DNA of 64,000 nt from Phoma sp. XZ068 (GCA_004835665.1 RBKR01000017.1:620001-684000), one strand, 5' to 3'. Positions 26,808 through 38,543 are shown, counted from the stretch's first letter. The notes: generated from the letters alone by a model not told the origin. A program made the numbers and translations.

Positions 26808-29800
26808 CTATCTGTGTAATAGCTCTTGAATAATATTCCACTCTGCTACTGTACCTCCCTCTGTAGTGTTCCTGCTATACTGGTTGCCTATTATACCTAA
26901 ATGCGCGAACCGTCCACTCCACACAGATTCGTTTAACGTAATCTTGGTCTGATTTCCAACGTACGTTTTAATCTCATAAGCCGTTATAGGGTCCCATGGC
27001 GCGCTGAGCTGTACGTTACCTGCTGTAACATTTCTGACATCGGTCTTCTCCATCTCTGCCGAATACGGCGAGGACGAAGAGTTAGTGAAGTATATCTCGA
27101 AATAAGTAGGTGGCTGATTGCCCCAGTCTAAGGCAACTGCACTGATAGGATAGAAGCGTGATCCACCCAGGTCCACAGTAAGAAAGCTGGTAACGTTGGA
27201 GAACTCAGGTTGCCACTTCGTACTTGCTGCACCATCGATAGCTGCAATGGGGAATTGACCAGGCCTGTTTCCTTGAGGAGGAGGAAGCAGGGTCCCGCAT
27301 TGCAGGATGTTGCCGGCAAAGGTGAGTGTCTCGCCCATGAGGCGATTGCGGACGACAAGAGGCTCCTCGCCAAGTTCAAAAATGGTACTGTTGCGGCCGC
27401 TGCGGGTCCCCACTGTGACTGGAATGGCTTTGTTGAAGTATGTTGTGTTTGCAGTAGGAAGTGTATATTTGCCACGGGGCAGACGGACGAGAGTCGTGTG
27501 AGTAGCATTAGATGTAGCGTTTATTCCATGGCCCATCCAGTAGAACGTGCGGTAGTTCAAATGCTCGATCTGAGGAGGCAGGGAGGGATCAATGTCCAGC
27601 CTGTCGTAATACAAACCCAAACCCAAATACCCAAAAATAGCGACACGATTTGTTCCACCCATACCGGTCAAGAACGGAAACGCAGGATGCGTTCCCCCGT
27701 TCTCTTCGACGTTGTCTGTCAGCTGCTCAGAGTATTGATACCAAGGTGCCCGTACATACGGGGATGCGGAGTAGAGATTGTACGTGAAGCTAGAGCATCC
27801 AGAGGGGGAGACTTCGTTTGCAACAACGGCAAACGAGGAATAAGTCATGGCGGGTCCGTCGAGCGATTGCTTTGCGGCGTAGTAATCCAAGTTAGATAAG
27901 CTGTACGGGTTGGGGTAATGGAGTAGATCGTCAACCAAGACAACATCTGCCTGCTTGACCTGAACCGAGCCATTCATGCCGGCGTATTCAACAATAATCC
28001 CTGCATTTTCATTGATGGGAAGGCGCATCTTGGCAGCTTTGTCCGCCCAGGTATCATTAAAGCTTACTCCGAACCAATTATTGAATTCGTTGGTCTCAAG
28101 AAAGTGTCTTTGGATAAGAGCAGTCGTGTACCCCGCATTGTTGACTTGATTGGCGTACTCGTCCGGGTCGGTAGCATTCCAGAGCTCGAAAGCACCAGAA
28201 GTTTCGTTGAAGTCCAAAACTTGTCCAAAGAAGTGTGCTATGGCATTTGAAATTGGTAATAGAGTATCGTTGAAATGCTCTTGGTCGCCGGTGATAATCA
28301 TGTGATTGTTGAAGGCTAGACTGATATCGCCATTGAGATGGTACTCGTAGTCAAAGCAAGCTCCGGTTCCGGTACAGTTGCCATATCGGCCGCTCGTCCA
28401 AGGGTACACTGCTCCTCCGGGCGTAAATCTCCCCGTCTGGTTTTTGCTGGATGTGTACGCAGTTTCAACATTTCTCTGCGCTTGTTCGAAGTGCTCGACC
28501 CTATAATTGATGATGTTCTGTGCATGTTGCGGGTGGGAAACCTGAAGACCAGGCGCCATCCACACATCAGCGTCCCAAAAGATCATGCCTCCGTAACAAT
28601 CAGACCCAAGTCCACAAACTGGAACACTATAAATATTGAGTTGCGTGTTGTTGCCAGCTGCAGCGACAGCATTGGGACCAACCATGCTGGACAACAAATA
28701 GAAAGGATTTGTTCGTGCCAAGATGTGAAGTTCCTGGATATTTTGGTCTTCTGGGAGAGAACCGTTCTGCAAGTGGTAGTCGTCTACTGAGTCCGGGGTG
28801 AGTATAGACTCCCACTCTTTGATGTGAGAATGTAGCATTGAATAGTACCCCTCTTTTGGGCCAGATTCTGAGGCGTTCTTTGCAATAGCTTGCGGGTCTT
28901 GGAAGGCATCAGTCGATGCAACGCCAACAAATTTATTCAACTCAGTCGGTCTCCATGCTGTCAGCCCAAGCTTAACAGATTGCGCAATACTCGAGCCATT
29001 GCCATCGCTGAAAAAGCCTTCGTCGACTTGTTTGCGAGTTCCAAAATCTATCCAGTCGCTACCGCCCAGGGTCGAGTAAACGAACGCTGTGACGTTGGTG
29101 ATATTGCCCGGCTGAACTGCAGACCAGATAGTCGGCGTGTCTTCTTCGAACTTCTTGTCAATGAATTCCGACCGTACGGCGCAATCACCGTCAAGAACAT
29201 CATATACAGTAACGTTGATATCGCGGGACGCTGTAAGTCGCAGCCTCACAGCCGCCTTGTTAACGTAGAGCTTATGCACGAACAGCTGGTAGTCCACGTC
29301 GATGACAGCTTCTCCAGATCCACCAGGTCTCCAATTGTAACGCCAACTCGCGATACCGGCCTTGACATCCAAGCTCGAAACGAAATCCGTGATGTGTTCT
29401 GGGTTGACTGACGCATTCAGCAGCTCTTCGTTCGCTTCAACCTGAAGCCCGCTCCAGTGTGGAATGCCGGCAACAAAGCTCTCCCAACCATACTGGTACA
29501 ACCAGGGGTAGTTTGTGCCGTTAGTCCGAGGCTGGCTATTCCAAAAGCCTGCGATGGTTGCAAAGGTCTGTCTCCTACTAAAGAGAGGCCATCCGCTAAT
29601 GACGTTACCATCTACAGGCTCGTCGACCTCAAAGAAGGGCCCTGCAGAGGCGACGTTGATGCCAAAGTATCCGTTGGCAAGGGTCAAACGAGATTGGTAG
29701 TGGCCTTGATCTAAAGTGTGTGTTCGGATTGTCCAATTATCGTCGTCCCACTGTACATCCTTAAATTGATCCTGCTCGCTACTGCTCGAGCCAGCGACCA

Positions 29801-29852
29801 CGTGTACGGTGGCTAAGAAAGCGATGAGAATTTGTCCTAACGACGCGAGCAT
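26808..29852 (-). CDS. Acid trehalase, glycoside hydrolase family 65, secreted or vacuolar
   Basis: Hydrolyses alpha,alpha-trehalose to two glucose molecules outside the cytosol. The protein is 1014 aa in one exon. I start at 29852 because MLASLGQILIAFLATVHVVAG is a clear signal peptide; the frame stays open 47 codons upstream without resembling the family. An N-terminal beta-sandwich region (ANGYFG.N..., GWPLFSRRQ) is followed by the GH65 barrel with MIFWDADVWMAPGL, HPQHAQNIINYR and EYHLNGDISLAF, which carries the expected catalytic acid Glu region. A C-terminal domain ends in LGIIGNQ...GGTVAEWNII. Many N-x-S/T sites fit a glycosylated secreted enzyme. Its last 100 bp or so are AT-rich and it stops at the edge of the degraded block, but the family's usual C-terminus is present. 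Confidence 0.93.
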   Translation of the reverse strand: MLASLGQILIAFLATVHVVAGSSSSEQDQFKDVQWDDDNWTIRTHTLDQGHYQSRLTLANGYFGINVASAGPFFEVDEPVDGNVISGWPLFSRRQTFATIAGFWNSQPRTNGTNYPWLYQYGWESFVAGIPHWSGLQVEANEELLNASVNPEHITDFVSSLDVKAGIASWRYNWRPGGSGEAVIDVDYQLFVHKLYVNKAAVRLRLTASRDINVTVYDVLDGDCAVRSEFIDKKFEEDTPTIWSAVQPGNITNVTAFVYSTLGGSDWIDFGTRKQVDEGFFSDGNGSSIAQSVKLGLTAWRPTELNKFVGVASTDAFQDPQAIAKNASESGPKEGYYSMLHSHIKEWESILTPDSVDDYHLQNGSLPEDQNIQELHILARTNPFYLLSSMVGPNAVAAAGNNTQLNIYSVPVCGLGSDCYGGMIFWDADVWMAPGLQVSHPQHAQNIINYRVEHFEQAQRNVETAYTSSKNQTGRFTPGGAVYPWTSGRYGNCTGTGACFDYEYHLNGDISLAFNNHMIITGDQEHFNDTLLPISNAIAHFFGQVLDFNETSGAFELWNATDPDEYANQVNNAGYTTALIQRHFLETNEFNNWFGVSFNDTWADKAAKMRLPINENAGIIVEYAGMNGSVQVKQADVVLVDDLLHYPNPYSLSNLDYYAAKQSLDGPAMTYSSFAVVANEVSPSGCSSFTYNLYSASPYVRAPWYQYSEQLTDNVEENGGTHPAFPFLTGMGGTNRVAIFGYLGLGLYYDRLDIDPSLPPQIEHLNYRTFYWMGHGINATSNATHTTLVRLPRGKYTLPTANTTYFNKAIPVTVGTRSGRNSTIFELGEEPLVVRNRLMGETLTFAGNILQCGTLLPPPQGNRPGQFPIAAIDGAASTKWQPEFSNVTSFLTVDLGGSRFYPISAVALDWGNQPPTYFEIYFTNSSSSPYSAEMEKTDVRNVTAGNVQLSAPWDPITAYEIKTYVGNQTKITLNESVWSGRFAHLGIIGNQYSRNTTEGGTVAEWNIIQELLHR

Positions 29853-30709
29853 GTGATATATCGAGTGAATATTGTAAAGCGACCCGCAAGACTTCGTGCG
29901 GACGCGCAATCTTATACGCTGCGAAGGGAAGACATACCTAGGCAGTGCCCCGACGATCTGTTCACACGCTGGGACCCATCGATCGTCATACAATGATCAA
30001 CCATTCGCCGGCCTTGCCTCTGATTCTTCACCGCTCCACCGCTAAATCGGCGGACTGACTGCGGGCGCTCTTAGGAGCCACTTATTTGTCCTGGCCACAT
30101 TCACGGCCTTCGGTCGTCGGCGGCACCGTTTAGTGCGTAAGCTACTCTGCACATCTTGCCCATATTATTCCCGTGGGGAAGGATATGAACGTTGTGTGGA
30201 GGAGAATACGATGATAGGCATCGTATTCGCAAGGTAGAAGCCCCCAGGGTGCGCTTGCTGCAAGGGATCGAACGCAGCATTAGCGAGCAACAAGCGATAC
30301 GTCAGGCCCCAACGCGATCGCGAGATTCCACGCGGCGCGCGAACATCGCTCGCCACAATTTTACGATACCAACCTCCCGGATTTAGTTGCAAGCCCCCCA
30401 TAATATGCTTGGAAACCTCACACAAATAGATAATATGTCGATTAGTAATGTGTGCAATGACCGTTCATCCTCGAACAACCAGCCAATTCAAGGGTCGGTG
30501 TTCTGGCATGCTTTCCGAAACTGAGGCAAACCTTTTCACTACACGAGGAATTGTCTTAGATTTAGCGCTCTCTAGATACAAGTTTCTTTGAAATCCTTCG
30601 ACGAAATACATATACTTCTTATAGCATCCTTCTGTTCTATACACTCCAACTCCGTCGTGATATATATACACTCTAACTTCCTCCCGAGGTCCTGTTATAA
30701 GTACAACTC
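29853..30709. other. Intergenic, upstream of acid trehalase
   Basis: 857 bp of normal composition between the trehalase start and the stop of the DJ-1-like gene. It should contain the trehalase promoter. Only short overlapping frames on both strands; I see no gene or RNA. Confidence 0.5.
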
Positions 30710-31532
30710 TTACACCAATTCCCAAAGTTCCGCAAACGGATCCCGGTGTGCGTCAGTCCAGCGTTCAACTTCGATCCGGCTTGACACAGAAAATGCGACC
30801 GGTTCACCGTATATCCTACTCACCCAGGCGAATGTTGCATCAATGCCAGCAGCAACGCCACTCGAAGTAAAGATGTTGCCCTGCTCAACCCATCGTGCTG
30901 CTGCCACCCAATTCACATTTGGACCTGTGGAAGTCGCCCACTTCCACTCACTCTTGTTAGTGGTAGCATTCTTGCCATCAATAACACCAGCGCGGGCTAG
31001 AATCGAGACACCGGTGCAGATGGAGATAGATGCCTCAGCTTTGCGGTTGTCAGTACTAGGTTCAAGTGTCAAGTCTAGTATGACATTCTGAGCGTACCTT
31101 GGGATATATCTCCTTCACAAAGGCTATCTCCTCACTGACGTCGCCCTCAGCACCAATACCACCAGGCACAAGCAAGACCTCAATACCGTTGTCAACCGGA
31201 ACTGTGCCGTTCGAAGACGCTCCCTTGCCCAGAACGTTGGCGGTGTTGTCTGGCAGGATAGTCTGACCGAACATGCCCTTCTTTGCGGTGCCTACTGGGT
31301 CCATGGACCTGGCGAGCATGGTGAACTTGAAATCTGTTTGGTTCCTGTAGAGGACTTTCAGGGAGTTGAGGACATCCATTGGGCCAAAGACGTCCAGTGC
31401 CTGGAATTCTGGGTACACAAGCATGGTGTAGTGGGTTGGTAGCGTCGAAGTATTGTTAAGTTTAACCAGTGGTGGAACGGCACACAGCGCAGGAAGGGCC
31501 GCGATGAGCGACAATAGGATGGAGGAGCGCAT
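30710..31532 (-). CDS. Secreted DJ-1/PfpI-family (GATase1-like) protein
   Basis: Two exons, 31532-31098 and 31033-30710, with a 64-bp intron (GTACGC donor, TACTGAC branch point), giving 252 aa. The N-terminus MRSSILLSLIAALPALCAV is a signal peptide. DJ-1/PfpI hallmarks are LVYPEFQALDVFGPMDVL, the LLVPGGIGAEGD turn, the nucleophile elbow SICTGVSILARAGVIDGK (Cys in CTG) and ATTNKSEWKW. Related proteins include isonitrile hydratase-like and chaperone-like members; the substrate is unknown. The only in-frame acceptor is CTGAG, which is not the preferred YAG and makes the join two residues shorter than relatives, so the exon edge may be slightly off. Confidence 0.82.
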
Positions 31533-34500
31533 CTTAGCTGGGGATAGTCGACTGTTGGCTTGCCTGGCAAGAGGGAGTGATTTCTAGTGTAATAATGGGG
31601 GCTGCGTAGGCAATCGAGGCTATTTGTAGTTCGAAGTCACCCAGAAGTGACTACTTTGCGTTGTATACCGTGACGTGCAATAGGAGAAACATGTTCACGG
31701 ACGAGTTCTGGAAAGAGGAACCGACTCCACTTTGCAGCCTTCCATTTGCTATAGTACACATCAATCTACTACGTCGTACGGGTGGTGAAGGTGGGTACAG
31801 ACCTACTGAGTAGGAATGAGCAAGTTGTCGATCTTGAACAAGTCCATATACACCACCTCTCTATTGTGGAATGCAGCTTGACGCACTGTTCTGTGGTTGC
31901 TTACAAACCAGTTGCTGAAAATACTTCACGGCAACTTTGAGAAGTTGTGTGTTCAGACAACTTGATATTCTCGAAGCATACAAATGCAAAGGTCGCTATT
32001 TGCACCTATCCACGTCTATGTAAGCTAATTACATGGCAGGCTGAGAATTTGCAGTTAGAAAGGCAAACAGCTAATACTAGGACTTGTCTGAAGTGAAGCT
32101 AAGTTGAATTAGTGGGTCTATGAGTTACTGCTAAGAACCCCTGCTATGTTTCCCTATTCGCAAAACGTATGCCTGTTAGCGTAGTACGAAGTAGAAAAGC
32201 ACACCCTCCCTTGGATTTTTTGCTCTATTAGCTAAGATGGTTAGGCAATTCAACATCGGTGCAATCACTTTAAAAGATGCAGATCGTTACTCTGAGTGTT
32301 CTGGCCTTCAAATGGACTGGTGTAGAACCATCGAAGTCGCACCGACACTTCTCACCGCTACTTCAAAGGTGCAAAGCTGTTCGGTATGCACAGTAACATA
32401 AGCAATCTACATCATGTTTTCTGCATAATAATTTAGTTACTTGTTCATGTTGTTAGCCTGCTTGACCTTCTATTGATAACATCTTTGTTTGGCTTATAAG
32501 TAGACTGGATCACCATAATGTTTCAAAAGCGTACGATGACGCACGCACCGTGCTTTGAGTCATGTGTTTTAGGGACACAGTATTTTTTGTAACACTTTAC
32601 CACCACACCTACCTACTGTTAGAAGCCATGATCAGCTTAGTAAAGGAGAGGGTGTAGTGTTTCATGATTCTCCGTTATTGAACTTTGTTATGGAAGTTGT
32701 AGCGTGTCCTGTCAAATAGTGGGAACTTGGTGTTTTTGTATAAGCCACAACTCAATAACAAGAAGCTTCTTCGTATGTCCAATGCTAAAGGCTTGTTTAC
32801 AATCCAATCAAGTACTTTGCATCAAGGACGATTTCGAATATACTGACCAGAAGTGGCACAACTGCGATCTATTTCCGTTTCAATTTCTAACATTTCTTGC
32901 GTAACCCGATTTCCATCATCGAGTCGGGGACCATACTTAAATTGTTGAGAGCGCAGTTGCCCGTCAATATTCAAATAGAAAGAGAGTGGAATCCTGAAAT
33001 ATCTGAGTGCTTGTATCAAAGAATTAGTTTTTTATTCTTCTGTTGACTTCTCGATGAGGAATGTAGCACTACGGACTGGCTTGCAGATCGTAGTTGTCTA
33101 CCGGAAGCGATTGTCGTCAGAGTCAGTTCTTGATTTCAGAGTACGATCTAACTCTTTCATTTAGATCAGGAGGCCCGGGAGTTGGCTCGATGATGCTTTA
33201 CAATGGGGCGGAATGGGCAGTACAATAATAATGGTAAGTCATAGCTGTATATCTGTTGTTAGGGATAGGTGGCTCAATTTGGACATCTTGTAATTCAAGT
33301 CAAACATAGGTCGTGCCTTGTAAGACAATGTGCCCTCAAAACCCCATTGAATTGTGTCTTATCTTCTATATGCAATCGAGGTGGCCTCCTTCAAATGAGG
33401 TGTAAGTGTGATGGCGCACAAGTCGCAGGTTGAGTGGGCGTATTTATCTTGTCAATTAAGAACAGAGAAGCTATGATTTTATAGGCAGTCGGATTTGGAC
33501 GTGCTAATCCATAAGATAGCCGAGATGATGACTCCAAAAGCCAAAGATCACTGGTAGACCAAGAAGAAGGAACACCATCGGTAGGAGAGACACAGTATCT
33601 ACGTGTGGTATACCCCAAGTCCAAGAATGGACTCAGGTAGTGTGCGAGCGGGCGGAGCAGTGATACATGTAATTAGAGGCTTACGTTGTAGACCTTCATA
33701 TGTCCTGGTCAGCCACCCCTTTATAGTGCAAAGAACTGATCTCGTGTAAGCCACATGCGTGTGGCACATCTTGATAGTCTAAGCTATGCTCGGCCAGGGA
33801 AGAACATTTGTTCTCCTAGGGCTGTTGTACACAGACTGCGCTCCATAGTAGTCTTCCTATAGCAGCGGTCCATACATGATCTCTCGAGCGACTGTTACCA
33901 AGGTCTTTCCCCTCACACTGGCAAGAATTAAGATTCATCATTCAGCCCAATAATGCGCGAGCACAAAGGTATGCAAAATTCACCTCACAAGCGGTCTCAG
34001 ATCATGGTCGACAGCTGACTGCCCACGATGGACTTCCTCAAGCGCGAAAAAAAATCTCCCATAGTAGTGTATCCATAATTGCACGTTCGAGTCGGCATAG
34101 CGATGTTGCAGTGTTTACTTTCGTGATTTTATGTACTTATTGTTCGATAATCATTGTTCCACAAGCATGTTCCATGGATAATGTAAGCAATCCACCGTAC
34201 ATTGACTTAGCATAGACGCGTGACTTGCACATCTATCAATCGGCGACCCCATGCCTATCCAATACCCTGGAATTTTGACTGTAAAGATGGTGGCGCCACT
34301 ATTTCATTTCGATATGACGCACTAATGATACCTACACTGTTATCTTAGCCCGTAAATGTCACATTATTGGTCGTCTAGCTAATTTTAGTGACTCTAACCA
34401 TAGCTGAGGTAAGAGTTTCTGCCTAATGCCTCGATAGCTGTATCAATATGAAAAATCTATCAATAGTTTTTTCTTCCATGGATATACTGAAGGAGCAAAA

Positions 34501-34622
34501 TTGTAGTTGTTCCGCAATCGAGCTATTTCTTTGTGTAATTGCATCACAATATGAGTACCTATTAACTAATGGGTATGTTACGAGATATATCCTTATTAAC
34601 AATAGAAGAGACCACTACTTTT
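31533..34622. other. 3.1-kb gene-poor stretch
   Basis: Moderately AT-rich sequence without a convincing reading frame on either strand; the longest frames are short and lack domains. No LTRs, tandem repeats or tRNA-like folds noticed. It may hold UTRs of its neighbours or an old decayed gene. Confidence 0.5.
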
Positions 34623-36050
34623 CTACGTTCTTGCCCTCCAATCCCACCCAACTAGCGCTACACGGGTTGCTACAAGGAATGATCCACCCAAAAAAAATGA
34701 CGTCCCGGCCCAGATATTGGCGTACGTATAGTTTCCGCCATGCTGTTGGATAAGTGCGCCTGCCAGCGGCGGCCCCGTAAAGCTCGAAAATGAAACTATT
34801 GTGAATGCCATGCCCATCCTCACTCCAGTTTTTTTCAAATCTGGGGTGCAGCTTAGCGATCCGATAACGGCAGGCCACAAGGCTTGAATAACAGCACTAG
34901 CAGAACCATAGATGACAGCAAACACATATAGGCTTCCCACGGAATGCACACCGATCCACCCAAACATCATAATACCACAAACGAAGGCAAACGGAATGAG
35001 AGTGTTGAGGCTGCCGACCTTGTCTGCGTAGTATGTTGGAAGAATTCGAAAGATGAAGCCCATGCAGATCTGTACAAGCAGCAGATTGATAGACTGCTGA
35101 TAGCTCACGCCTAGGATGTTGCGGCCATATGAGCCAACGTAGAAGAAGGCAAAGTACAGGCCCCAAAAAGTGAAGAACATGCCCGTACAATAGAGTGAGT
35201 ATGGCACTTCTCTGAACGAGTTCCAGTCGACAATTGGTCCAGTCCTCCGTGGAGGTAGTCGAGTTCGAAATAAAGAGATTGCGATGCCGTTCAGGACCAA
35301 CATGATGAAGCCTATAATTCGTATGGTCCAGGGGAACCCAAGTGTTGGCAGACACTGTTGCACAACAATTGGAAAGATGACACCTCCGGTGCAGGACCCG
35401 AGCGCTGTAAGACCTAATGCAAAGGCACGCTTCTTGACAAAATAGGTTGAAACTAGGGCCATGGCTGGGCAAAACTGAAGACCGTTTGCAATACCAAGGC
35501 AAACACCTTGAGAAAGGAACAACTGCCAGAGCTTTGTAGACTCAGCCATAGTGAAAACGCCGACAAGTTGGAAGACTGTGCCTGCAATGTACACTGGTCG
35601 AAAGAGACCGGCGTCGGTTGCACGCCCGGTGAAGGCACCGATGCCAAAGAGGAAGAACACTTGTATGGACCCGATCCAGGAAATAGTCGATGGTGCAATT
35701 CCTAGCGTGTTTTCATAATAGGTCTGATAGACACCAAACGACGTAAAGAAGCCGAAGGTTGTGAAGATTGTGAGATGCGTACAAAAAACTTGTATATATG
35801 CATTCACGCCCCCATCTGGCGCTGGTCCTGGGTCGAATGAGGCAGCTGATTTCCGCGAGAATACTCTTGCAAGAACTGGTGGAGGTTGGGACACCTTCTC
35901 CTGCTGTCCCAGTTCTGGATCTTCGACTACCTGCTCGATCTCATCACCGCAACGGCTTGGCCATGCTCTTACAGCCCTCTCCCGATCTTCAATAGTATAG
36001 AACCTCTCCGGGTGCTGTGTGTGCTGCTCCGCGGCGGCCATAGGGGTCAT
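34623..36050 (-). CDS. MFS transporter, monocarboxylate (MCT/SLC16-like) type
   Basis: 475 aa, single exon. A hydrophilic N-terminus of about 75 residues leads into PAPDGGVNAYIQVFC, the fungal form of the MCT signature [D/E]G[G/S]. Around twelve hydrophobic segments follow, with a short cytosolic loop RTRLPPRRTGPIVDW in the middle. The family moves small carboxylates or related anions across the plasma membrane, and the substrate cannot be predicted from sequence. The C-terminus after the last helix is short (WDWRART). The start at 36050 gives MTPMAAAEQ; Met4 is an alternative. Length is normal for the family. Confidence 0.88.
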   Translation of the reverse strand: MTPMAAAEQHTQHPERFYTIEDRERAVRAWPSRCGDEIEQVVEDPELGQQEKVSQPPPVLARVFSRKSAASFDPGPAPDGGVNAYIQVFCTHLTIFTTFGFFTSFGVYQTYYENTLGIAPSTISWIGSIQVFFLFGIGAFTGRATDAGLFRPVYIAGTVFQLVGVFTMAESTKLWQLFLSQGVCLGIANGLQFCPAMALVSTYFVKKRAFALGLTALGSCTGGVIFPIVVQQCLPTLGFPWTIRIIGFIMLVLNGIAISLFRTRLPPRRTGPIVDWNSFREVPYSLYCTGMFFTFWGLYFAFFYVGSYGRNILGVSYQQSINLLLVQICMGFIFRILPTYYADKVGSLNTLIPFAFVCGIMMFGWIGVHSVGSLYVFAVIYGSASAVIQALWPAVIGSLSCTPDLKKTGVRMGMAFTIVSFSSFTGPPLAGALIQQHGGNYTYANIWAGTSFFLGGSFLVATRVALVGWDWRART

Positions 36051-37600
36051 GGTGCGAGTGGCACGTCGATCAGGAACTCCCGAGGTTGGTGCAAGGCGAT
36101 GTAGCGCACAGTAGAAGCGCAGACTGAACTGCTTGAGGATGAGGACGCGCAGAGAAGATGCGATGCAGATGAAGAGTCGTTATTCCCGAGCGAGTCATAA
36201 GGGAGGCTGACAAACCTATGTTAATTGTGGGGAAAGGACGCCGTCTCGGCAGGATTGCCGTTCGGTACGGATGGCGATTTATCACACCTGTCAAAAACTC
36301 TGATCAGACGTGGAATTTGTAAAACTTGTAACAGCTTTGGACAAGAACCTAGGTTACAAGACTTATAGAACTGCTAGTAACATATACATCCTAAATGTCA
36401 GGCGTTGATCTTCAGCCATAATTCGATCATTTATCTGAGAATCAGGTATTCAAATTGTCAATCGACAATCCAGATCATTGCACAGAAGCCGCATGGGGAC
36501 CGCGACTGACTGTTGGAGTTACCAAGCTACCGTTTTTTTTCGCCTTTTTGCTGTTCCTCCTGTCAACAGTATTTCATCCATGGATTCCTTGACTCCTACT
36601 TTGCTGCTCTAGCCTGCCTTTGGAGCTGTCTGTTACCCAGAAGCAGACTATCCCTTTGAACTTTCGCCCGCCTTCCTCACCAACGTCCACCTTTTCGCGG
36701 AAATGGTCTAAATGCTTCAAAATAATGTCGCGTTGGTTCGAACTAATCATCCTTAATGCCGTTTGGAAGAAATAAAAATTCAGAAGGGATATCAAGTAGA
36801 CTGGGATCGGAAAGACATATCATAGTTGGAATCCTTAATCGCTGAAGTTAGACTAGCTGCGAGAGTTAAAGAGTTGCAACTAAAGAGCTCAGAGGCTCGA
36901 TCGAGGTGGTTGCGGGGTAGCCTGCATGACTCGGAAGGCTAACTTAACCATCGGCGGAACTGTTTTGATGTCTTCAATGTACAGTATCTATCATCGCATC
37001 GTTTTGTCCAGGTCCAAGCCCACTGTTCCAGAAGTTATATAACGCGCTTATGAATAAATCCAACAAACTACATCAGCATTTTGAAGCTAAATGCGAGTCG
37101 TAGACCCTCTCTGTGATAGCCGTCCTCAAAAAGGGACAAACTGTGTTGGCAGGCTTGTAACGCGCGCGCAGTGCACGAGAACAAGGTACGTCAATGCGTC
37201 AAGCCCGATTATGTGCGAAATAAGAAACACTGTAACATAGGAAATGGGACTTATCATATCAGACTGCCACGCCACTCCTGAATTCATAAGGACTTTCAGG
37301 ATGTAAATCTGTTGAAGGACGATAGATCAATGACAACTGCCACAAATGTATATAGGTAGCTGCAGCTGGATATAGGTTGCCATAAAATATTCCTATGTTG
37401 ATGTATGCACAATTTGAGCGTTGGGATCGCTCGAGTAGGTATTTGGATGGAAACCTGCGAAGGCCTACTCACCTCCTGGATCGACAAGAAACGAGTTGAC
37501 CTCGCACATTGATAGTGCCAACGCATCTACTCTAGTGCAAAGAAAACTGCAAACCTTCAAGCACATTACTCGATGTCCAAGCGATCTCTTCACCACCTCA
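36051..37600. other. Intergenic
   Basis: 1.55 kb containing the MFS transporter promoter and the downstream side of the DUF7702-like pseudogene. Only short, domain-free frames; nothing recognised. Confidence 0.5.
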
Positions 37601-38496
37601 TCATCTTGCTACGCCATTTGACTGCGCATACGATGGCGCTACACCTGGGATGTAGTTATCTGGGTGGTGAAGTGCAAATTCCACAGCTGTGGCATGTCCC
37701 CCTTGATCGCTCCTTCCTCTCTTCTTCACATTCCAAGGTCGGCTCGTAATGGGTCCCCTTGAGGATGAATCTAGTTTCTCGGCAAGAAAACCCAAAGTCA
37801 AATACACTGCGACGACAGTGAACTCCTCGATGACCGAAATTCCAACCCTGACGGCCACACTACCACTTGCGATGCTGAAAAGGTGATCGTGAATGAAGGT
37901 CGATAGTATCGAGTAGAGCAATCGTACCAGGATGAAGGGGAGTGCCAGGGTGATGGCGGTAAGAACACGGCGCTCGTTGATAGGAACGGATTTAGTTCGT
38001 GGTACGGACAGAAGGAAGACGCATGCCAATAAACCCGACAACATACAGAATGACGCCCGCCTTACTCGTGGTGGCGATCTGGTAGGTTCCGTAGGCATCA
38101 ACCGAAACGCTTGAGCCGCCGGCAACAGCGAGGATCATTCCTACAAACAACACTAATTGGATGAAGCGAAAGTGTTGCATCCTGAGTCTGATATAGAGTT
38201 GGCGTTGATGAAGTCCACGAAGTGAGAAAGAAGTCCTAACGTAGCCAAGAGCAATGGAGTCAAGCCCACAGCGTCCAAGATGAGGATTGTCTGCAATAGC
38301 GAGGCTGACTGGTTGCCGTGCGAGACGAATTGGCAGACACCGCCGATGATCCGTACGATACACAGAATGAGTGTAAAGATCCACCGATGCTACCATGGAA
38401 CCCATGGCGGCAGCAAGTGAAAGCTGAGAGGGGCGCAAATGGTATGCAGAAGATCAGCTGAACAAGGGCGATATAATCGTTCGCGTTCCAAGTCAT
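37601..38496 (-). pseudogene. DUF7702-like integral membrane protein, frameshifted
   Basis: Starting at ATG 38496, the translated pieces line up in order with a fungal seven-helix family: MTWNANDYIALVQLIFC..RHGFHGSIG, then WIFTLILCIVRIIGG..LTPLLLATLGLL, then MQHFRFIQLVLFVGMILAVAGGS..KAGVILYVV, then CVFLLSV..ERRVLTAITLALPF..VIEEFTVVAVYL. They lie in three frames with nothing missing between them, so introns do not explain the changes. The breaks sit near 38389 (one base short, at GG|TGG), 38184 (one base short, at GG|ATG) and 38026 (one base long). No nonsense codon is needed to break it. Either a young pseudogene or three assembly errors. The function of the family is unknown to me. Confidence 0.72.
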
Positions 38497-38503
38497 GCTA
38501 GAC

Positions 38504-38504
<1 letters not shown>

Positions 38505-38541
<37 letters not shown>
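38505..38541. repeat. A37 homopolymer run
   Basis: Thirty-seven consecutive A on the plus strand (T on the coding strand of the DUF7702-like pseudogene), eight bases upstream of its ATG, bordered by GGAAAGAAAAAGAAG. It is by far the longest homopolymer in the gene-bearing part of the window. A retrocopy tail of the pseudogene would lie at the other end, so it is not that. Confidence 0.95.

Positions 38542-38543
<2 letters not shown>

Noticed and set aside
36725..36750. tRNA-like T-loop (GGTTCGAACTAATC)
   Set aside because: The flanking bases do not form the T-stem and no anticodon arm or acceptor stem fits around it.
37601..38496. Explaining the frame changes in the DUF7702-like gene by introns
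   Set aside because: The pieces abut with no missing family residues, so no room remains for introns of 40 bp or more.
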